Below, piece after piece: positions 3,758 through 6,688 of a stretch of DNA of 6,688 nucleotides; position 1 is the first letter of the stretch, and every line of letters starts with the position of its first letter. The stretch is taken from contig CALBNX010000004.1 in assembly GCA_937896885.1 (NCBI GenBank), positions 1 to 6,688 of the forward strand. Direction: 5' to 3'. The notes under the pieces are model-generated. The model had not been told where the DNA came from, did not search any database, and saw only the letters and a list, made by a program, of their open reading frames with translations. The DNA comes from an uncultured Clostridia bacterium. GTDB taxonomy: Bacteria > Bacillota > Clostridia > Oscillospirales > Acutalibacteraceae. The position numbers were made by a program, and so were the translations under genes.

Positions 3758-3976
3758 ATGAAAATTAGTAATAACTATTCATTTGAAAATCTTGAAAACG
3801 AGCTTCTTACAGCTAAAGAGTTAAAACAGGTGATGCGTTGCGGCATCAATAGGGCATATGACCTTTTAAAATCAACAGCTTTTCCTTCAACAAAAATAGG
3901 AGGCCGTTACTACGTAACGACCTCAGCATTAAAAGAATGGCTTGTTATGTATGAGAACAAAGTGTTTTATATTTAA
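3758..3976 (+). CDS. Excisionase-like helix-turn-helix protein
   Basis: A 72-residue basic protein. After a short tail, residues about 16-65 form a winged-helix/MerR-like excisionase fold: 'LLTAKELKQVMRCGINRAYD' (helix-turn-helix, 17-36), 'FPSTKIGGRYYVTTSALKEWL' (42-62) with the wing 'KIGGRYYV' typical of HTH_17/Xis proteins such as Tn916 Xis. It should bind near the attachment site and steer the integrase toward excision. AGGAG (3743-3747) precedes the ATG by 10 bases. Its stop overlaps the integrase stop by four bases on the opposite strand (3973-3976), so the two genes are convergent rather than co-transcribed as in Tn916. It could instead be a general HTH regulator of the element. Confidence 0.82.
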   Translation: MKISNNYSFENLENELLTAKELKQVMRCGINRAYDLLKSTAFPSTKIGGRYYVTTSALKEWLVMYENKVFYI

Positions 3977-5133
3977 TCCAACAATTTAATTGTATTCACT
4001 TTATCTTCATCTTTAGTGTGTACATATTTATTAATCGTAACACTTACATCCGCATGACCAAGCAGTTTGGAAACAATGGCAATATTCGCATCTTTTTTGT
4101 TGATGAGATTTGTAGCAAATGAATGACGCATTGAGTGAGGACCGTAAATTTTATTTACGGTCTTTCCTTTTTCATCGACGGCTTTATCCATTTCCGCTGC
4201 ATAAAGAATATTTTCAAACATTCTTGCAAAGTTTCTTACAGTGATAGGCGTGCCTTCTGATGTGGAAGAAACATATTCAAAATCTCCGTTGAGCTTATGA
4301 AGTCGTTCAAGTGCTTCTTTGCACTTTTTACTCATAGGGATTGTTCTTATACTTGATTTAGTTTTTGGTTTGTTTATAACATCCACGTAATTAGGGTCCG
4401 TGTGTGCTTTTTTATTGCGATTTTTTACATGTTGTCTTGTTTTTGTTATAGAAATTGTGTTGTTTTTGAAGTCAATATCATCCCATGTCAGAGCTAGAAA
4501 CTCACCTGAACGCATACCAGTTTGACCAAGCACGATGACAGCATCGCCAAGTCGATATACATTTTCTTTTTTACCTGATACGGTGTGTATTTTGGTAGCT
4601 GCTTCATAAATTTTGTTTAATTCTTTTTCAGTGTAAAAAACGATATCGTCAGAGTCTTTTGATGAGGCACTTTCAGGGATTTTAACATCTTCAAACGGAT
4701 TGTCTTCATATTTTTTGAGAACTTTGTGGAACCTTAAGGCAGCTTTTAAGGTTTCTTTTGCTTTCTTAATTGTCGACTTGCTGAAACCATCATTTGAAAG
4801 GTCATTTAACCACTTTTGAACTTTTGTTGATGTTAAAGTTATAACTTGAACTTTACCAACATATGGAATAATTTGATGATTAACTATCTGTTCTTTGCGG
4901 TCGAATGTTGATGCTTTATTAGTAATACCTCTTTGAATCTCTAACCAATCAGTAACGAGTGTTTCAATATTAGTTTTGCCATAGTCTTCAACTAATTTCC
5001 GTTGTTTTACATTGTTTTTAAGTTCTGTATAATATTGTTCAGCAGCTTTTCGTGTTGCTTTGACATATTTTTTACCATTAAGATTAAAATAATAATTACC
5101 ATCTTTTCTTTGATGTACGCGTGGATTAGACAT
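3973..5133 (-). CDS. Tyrosine recombinase (integrase) of an integrative element
   Basis: A 386-residue site-specific recombinase, the usual length for Tn916/phage-type integrases. The start at 5133 is set by AGGAGG (5146-5141) 7 bases upstream; earlier in-frame ATGs lie in or before the promoter. Domains: N-terminal arm-binding AP2-like domain (about 1-45, 'VHQRKDGNYYFNLNGKKYVKA'), SAM-like core-binding domain (about 52-145), catalytic domain (about 160-386). All active residues are present: R208 (TGMRSGE), K257 (in PKTKSSIRTIP), H333 and R336 (HSMRHSF), H360 (LLGHADV) and nucleophile Y370 (NKYVHT). It would insert and excise the element at the adjacent tRNA-Trp. Arm-like repeats lie between gene and junction. 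The gene appears intact. Confidence 0.95.
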   Translation of the reverse strand: MSNPRVHQRKDGNYYFNLNGKKYVKATRKAAEQYYTELKNNVKQRKLVEDYGKTNIETLVTDWLEIQRGITNKASTFDRKEQIVNHQIIPYVGKVQVITLTSTKVQKWLNDLSNDGFSKSTIKKAKETLKAALRFHKVLKKYEDNPFEDVKIPESASSKDSDDIVFYTEKELNKIYEAATKIHTVSGKKENVYRLGDAVIVLGQTGMRSGEFLALTWDDIDFKNNTISITKTRQHVKNRNKKAHTDPNYVDVINKPKTKSSIRTIPMSKKCKEALERLHKLNGDFEYVSSTSEGTPITVRNFARMFENILYAAEMDKAVDEKGKTVNKIYGPHSMRHSFATNLINKKDANIAIVSKLLGHADVSVTINKYVHTKDEDKVNTIKLLD

Positions 5134-5155
5134 AATAAAACCTCCTATCAGTTTT

Positions 5156-5184
5156 ACTATACCACATAAATTCATATAAATCAA
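5156..5184 (-). promoter_or_regulatory. Predicted integrase promoter
   Basis: TTGATT (5184-5179) and TATAGT (5161-5156) are spaced by 17 bases, with an extended -10 TGG. The start would be near 5149, only a few bases before the AGGAGG site, giving a very short 5' leader. It lies within the putative attachment arm, so integrase binding could repress it. Confidence 0.7.
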
Positions 5185-5195
5185 TGCTTTTAAGC

Positions 5196-5217
5196 AAAAA
5201 TGTACCAAAAATGTACC
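5196..5217. repeat. Tandem 11-bp repeat next to the integrase promoter
   Basis: AAAAATGTACC occurs twice in exact tandem (5196-5206, 5207-5217), followed by AAT. An 11-bp period places both on one DNA face. Position between promoter and junction suits an integrase arm or excisionase site. GCTTTTAAGC (5186-5195), a small palindrome, abuts it. Confidence 0.55.
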
Positions 5218-5235
5218 AATTTAAGCGTTAAAGGT

Positions 5236-5270
5236 AGTGAATTCAAGTGAAGATAAGTGAAAAAAAGTGA
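5236..5270. repeat. Four AGTGA repeats at exact 10-bp period
   Basis: AGTGA starts at 5236, 5246, 5256 and 5266, three of them as AAGTGA; a diverged AGTGC follows at 5280. The helical phasing and place between integrase and junction suggest arm-type binding sites for the integrase N-terminal domain. Confidence 0.6.
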
Positions 5271-5285
5271 AAATCAAAAAGTGCG

Positions 5286-5329
5286 AAAATCCTTGATAAA
5301 TAAGGGGTTTTGCGATTTTAGGCGATTTT
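5286..5329. repeat. Imperfect hairpin and 10-bp-spaced GCGATTTT pair
   Basis: AAAA-T-CCTT (5286-5294) pairs with AAGG-GG-TTTT (5302-5311) around a 7-base loop. GCGATTTT follows at 5312-5319, and again at 5322-5329 with the same 10-bp period as the AGTGA set. These are 30 to 75 bases from the junction and may be further protein sites or a weak terminator. Confidence 0.4.
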
Positions 5330-5358
5330 GAATAGATGGAAATAAAATATGCTTCACA

Positions 5359-5399
5359 GGTTTTGGAGACCGCTGCTCTACCAACTGAGCTATACCCCC
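5359..5399 (-). pseudogene. 5' half of tRNA-Trp (anticodon CCA), cut in the anticodon arm
   Basis: Read on the minus strand from 5399: acceptor 5' strand GGGGGTA, then TA, D arm GCTC-AGTTGGTA-GAGC, A26, anticodon stem GCGGT, loop CTCCAAA with anticodon CCA, then ACC of the 3' stem strand. The next expected bases GC are TG, and the rest (variable loop, T arm, acceptor 3' strand) is absent: what follows is the integrase-side repeat region. No T-arm GGTTCGA is found downstream. It therefore cannot make a tRNA as it stands. The break next to a tyrosine integrase marks the likely attachment core, around the anticodon stem-loop (about 5359-5373). Confidence 0.8.
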
Positions 5400-5428
5400 A
5401 AATATTTAATGCTTTGAAGTACTATTAT

Positions 5429-5456
5429 GTTATACACATTTTTTAAAATTTTTCAA
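5429..5456 (-). promoter_or_regulatory. Predicted promoter of the tRNA-Trp gene
   Basis: TTGAAA (5456-5451) and TATAAC (5434-5429) are 16 bases apart on the minus strand, about 35 bases before the tRNA 5' end. An inverted repeat ACACATTT/AAATGTGT (5434-5441, 5455-5462) overlaps it. With the tRNA cut, transcription from here would run through the junction toward the integrase gene. Confidence 0.5.
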
Positions 5457-5526
5457 ATGTGTTTTCTTAAATATATTTTCAAAATTTTTTAAATTAATAA
5501 TTATTTTTTATTAAAATAATTAATCA

Positions 5527-5555
5527 TTGAAGATACATCACAACAATGATATAAT
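5527..5555 (+). promoter_or_regulatory. Strong predicted promoter of the CPBP-metallophosphoesterase operon
   Basis: TTGAAG (5527-5532), 17-base spacer, perfect TATAAT (5550-5555) with extended -10 TGA. Start near 5562, 25 bases before the ATG at 5587. This rules out the in-frame TTG at 5527 as a start codon. Confidence 0.8.
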
Positions 5556-5586
5556 AAACTTACAAACTAACTTTGGGGAAATGGTT

Positions 5587-6288
5587 ATGAAAAAGTTTTT
5601 TGAAAAGCACGAGACTTTAGTGTGCATATCACTAATTATTTTATACATAGTAATAAACTCATTCTGTTTGCAGAATTTCGGGGTAGAGGACTACCGTAGC
5701 ACTATAATCAACACAGTTTTTTCACTTGGCTTGGTTGCTTTGATGCTTATCCTTAAAAGAACAAAATATTATGGCTTAACAAAAATAACCGACGCGAAAA
5801 AATACTTATATTTCATACCGTTGGCGTTGATTATCTCGGTAAATGTATGGAATGGAATCAATATAAATAACACTTATAGCGAGATTATTTTTCACATTCT
5901 GACCATGTTTAATATCGGTTTTATTGAAGAAGTTATCTTCCGTGGATTCTTGTTCAAAATGATGGCAAAAGACAATGTGAAACTTGCAATCGCAGTCAGT
6001 TCAATCACATTTGGAATCGGTCATATTGTGAATTTATTAAACGGTGCAGATTTAGTGCCAACACTTATGCAAATCGGCTATGCTACTGCAATAGGTTACC
6101 TTTTTGTAGTCATATTCCATAAGAGCAAATCTCTTATTCCTTGCATAGTCGCACACTCTCTTAATAACGCACTTTCAATATTCAATGTTGAAAATAGCGT
6201 GTCGTTGTATATTGCACCTGTATTCTTGATGATTGTGCCAGTAATATACGCAATCTATATCAACAAAACAGTGAAAGAAGAAACATAA
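5587..6288 (+). CDS. CPBP-family intramembrane glutamic endopeptidase (Abi/CAAX type)
   Basis: A 233-residue multi-pass membrane protein. ATG 5587 has TTTGGGG 8 bases upstream; ATG 5581 is too close to it. About six to eight hydrophobic segments are visible (for example 11-29, 41-57, 74-88, 101-113, 131-150, 160-177, 204-224). The three family motifs are complete: E114-E115-VIF-R119 (EExxxR), F142-GIG-H146 (FxxxH) and H190-SLN-N194 (HxxxN). These residues form the membrane-embedded glutamate protease site of the Rce1/Abi family. In Firmicutes such proteins serve in bacteriocin self-immunity, peptide maturation or sigma-pathway cleavage; no bacteriocin gene is adjacent here, so the substrate is unknown. 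A metallophosphoesterase follows after 23 bases in the same transcript. It is presumably chromosomal, outside the element. Confidence 0.9.
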   Translation: MKKFFEKHETLVCISLIILYIVINSFCLQNFGVEDYRSTIINTVFSLGLVALMLILKRTKYYGLTKITDAKKYLYFIPLALIISVNVWNGININNTYSEIIFHILTMFNIGFIEEVIFRGFLFKMMAKDNVKLAIAVSSITFGIGHIVNLLNGADLVPTLMQIGYATAIGYLFVVIFHKSKSLIPCIVAHSLNNALSIFNVENSVSLYIAPVFLMIVPVIYAIYINKTVKEET

Positions 6289-6311
6289 AGTAAATTTTTG
6301 GAGATGGGATA

Positions 6312-6688
6312 ATGAAAAAACGAATTAAAATAGTTGTTTCATTAGTGTTGGTGATTATTATGGCAATAGGATTTTTAGCACCTTTATTTAGACCTGAATA
6401 TAGCGGAGTAAACTATAGTCCCGCAAATAGTCAGAATGAAACAGACAAAACAATTAAGTTTGATTCAAACGGAAAACTCAAAATTTTGCATATTACTGAC
6501 ACTCATTTAAATCTTAATCATAACTTTGACCCGACAATCTGGTTGGTTGAGAGAGCGTGTGACACAGAAAAACCTGATATTGTTATGATTACAGGTGATA
6601 ATGTCTTGAATTGTGACAATGCAGAAGATACAAAGAAAATGATTAATGCATTGATGAATATTTTTGACGAGAGAAATATTCCCGTTGC
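6312..6688 (+). CDS. Membrane-anchored calcineurin-like metallophosphoesterase, N-terminal part (runs off right edge)
   Basis: 125 codons are visible from ATG 6312, which has GGAG (6300-6303) 8 bases upstream. Residues 1-27 (MKKRIKIVVSLVLVIIMAIG then FLAPLFR) are a signal anchor or uncleaved signal peptide, so the enzyme lies on the outer face of the membrane. The catalytic fold starts near residue 55 with 'KLKILHITDTHLN': D63-T64-H65 is the DxH metal motif, and 'PDIVMITGDNVLN' gives G95-D96-N97, the GD metal motif. The later GNHD and GHxH motifs lie beyond the window. The family hydrolyses phosphodiesters or phosphomonoesters with two metal ions; the substrate is unknown, possibly an extracellular nucleotide or cell-wall phosphate compound. 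It is probably co-transcribed with the CPBP gene 23 bases upstream. Confidence 0.9.
   Translation, partial: MKKRIKIVVSLVLVIIMAIGFLAPLFRPEYSGVNYSPANSQNETDKTIKFDSNGKLKILHITDTHLNLNHNFDPTIWLVERACDTEKPDIVMITGDNVLNCDNAEDTKKMINALMNIFDERNIPV

Larger units (their letters stand above)
3758..5361. mobile_element. Right end of an integrative element (integrase, excisionase, attachment region)
   Basis: This is the minimum extent: the two recombination genes, the repeat-rich attachment arm and the junction inside tRNA-Trp. The left end is not visible; no copy of the tRNA-Trp 3' half or of the junction sequence is found elsewhere in the window. No relaxase, replication, capsid or conjugation gene is seen, so phage, conjugative or satellite type cannot be decided. 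Genes to the left, such as the sigma cluster, may be cargo. Confidence 0.65.
5134..5586. other. Integrase-to-CPBP intergenic region: attachment arm, junction, AT-rich flank
   Basis: About 450 bases without a protein gene. 5134-5358 carries the integrase promoter and attachment-arm repeats; 5359-5399 the tRNA half; 5400-5526 is a very AT-rich flank holding the tRNA promoter; 5527-5586 the promoter and leader of the CPBP gene. The tRNA promoter and CPBP promoter are divergent. Confidence 0.75.

Noticed and set aside
5134..5208. Longer integrase start (25 more residues, from 5208)
   Set aside because: That stretch contains the integrase promoter and tandem repeats, and the ATG at 5133 has a perfect AGGAGG site.
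5359..5399. Complete tRNA-Trp gene, perhaps with an intron in the anticodon loop
   Set aside because: No T arm or acceptor 3' strand is found downstream on the minus strand before the integrase gene; the neighbouring integrase explains the break better.
5527..5586. Longer CPBP start at TTG 5527
   Set aside because: TTG 5527 is the -35 box of a well-formed promoter, and the transcript would begin after it.

Overview
The window is AT-rich, has strong AGGAGG-type ribosome binding sites and TATAAT-type promoters, and carries small Firmicutes families (DUF6514, DUF4367, AbrB/SpoVT, CPBP protease). This suggests a low-GC Clostridia genome, perhaps a gut Oscillospiraceae/Ruminococcus relative. That assignment is an inference from gene style, not from a marker gene.

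Left part (1-2700). A GNAT acetyltransferase on the minus strand runs off the left edge. It has its own promoter and a long leader with a 12-codon leader peptide and several mutually exclusive hairpins, arranged like a translational attenuator. On the plus strand follows a compact group: a DUF6514 protein (485-706), an ECF-like sigma factor (777-1319), an overlapping membrane-anchored DUF4367 protein that is probably its anti-sigma factor (1316-1945), a small secreted protein (2000-2404), and after a terminator a second DUF6514-like protein (2478-2696). The likely logic is that the membrane protein holds the sigma factor until a surface signal frees it, and the secreted protein is an output. 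Several genes here have inverted repeats that bury the Shine-Dalgarno sequence.

Middle (2700-3760). A bidirectional terminator separates the cluster from two minus-strand genes: an AbrB-type regulator with a CxxC...CxxC tail and a palindrome over its predicted start site, and an orphan 63-residue protein. Then comes about 490 bases of intergenic DNA full of inverted repeats, a duplicated leader motif, a terminator and a possible 4-codon minigene.

Mobile-element end (3758-5400). A small excisionase-like HTH protein (plus) and a full-length tyrosine recombinase (minus) converge, with stop codons overlapping by 4 bases. Upstream of the integrase are a good promoter, tandem 11-bp repeats, four AGTGA repeats at exact 10-bp spacing, and more short repeats, as expected for the arm sites of an attachment region. 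This ends at the 5' half of a tRNA-Trp gene (minus, 5399-5359) whose homology stops in the anticodon arm. I read this as the integration junction: element to the left, host chromosome to the right. The other end is not in the window, so how much of the left part belongs to the element is unknown.

Right part (5400-6688). Presumed chromosome: the tRNA promoter (minus), then a divergent, well-formed promoter driving a CPBP intramembrane protease and a membrane-anchored calcineurin-like metallophosphoesterase cut off by the right edge.
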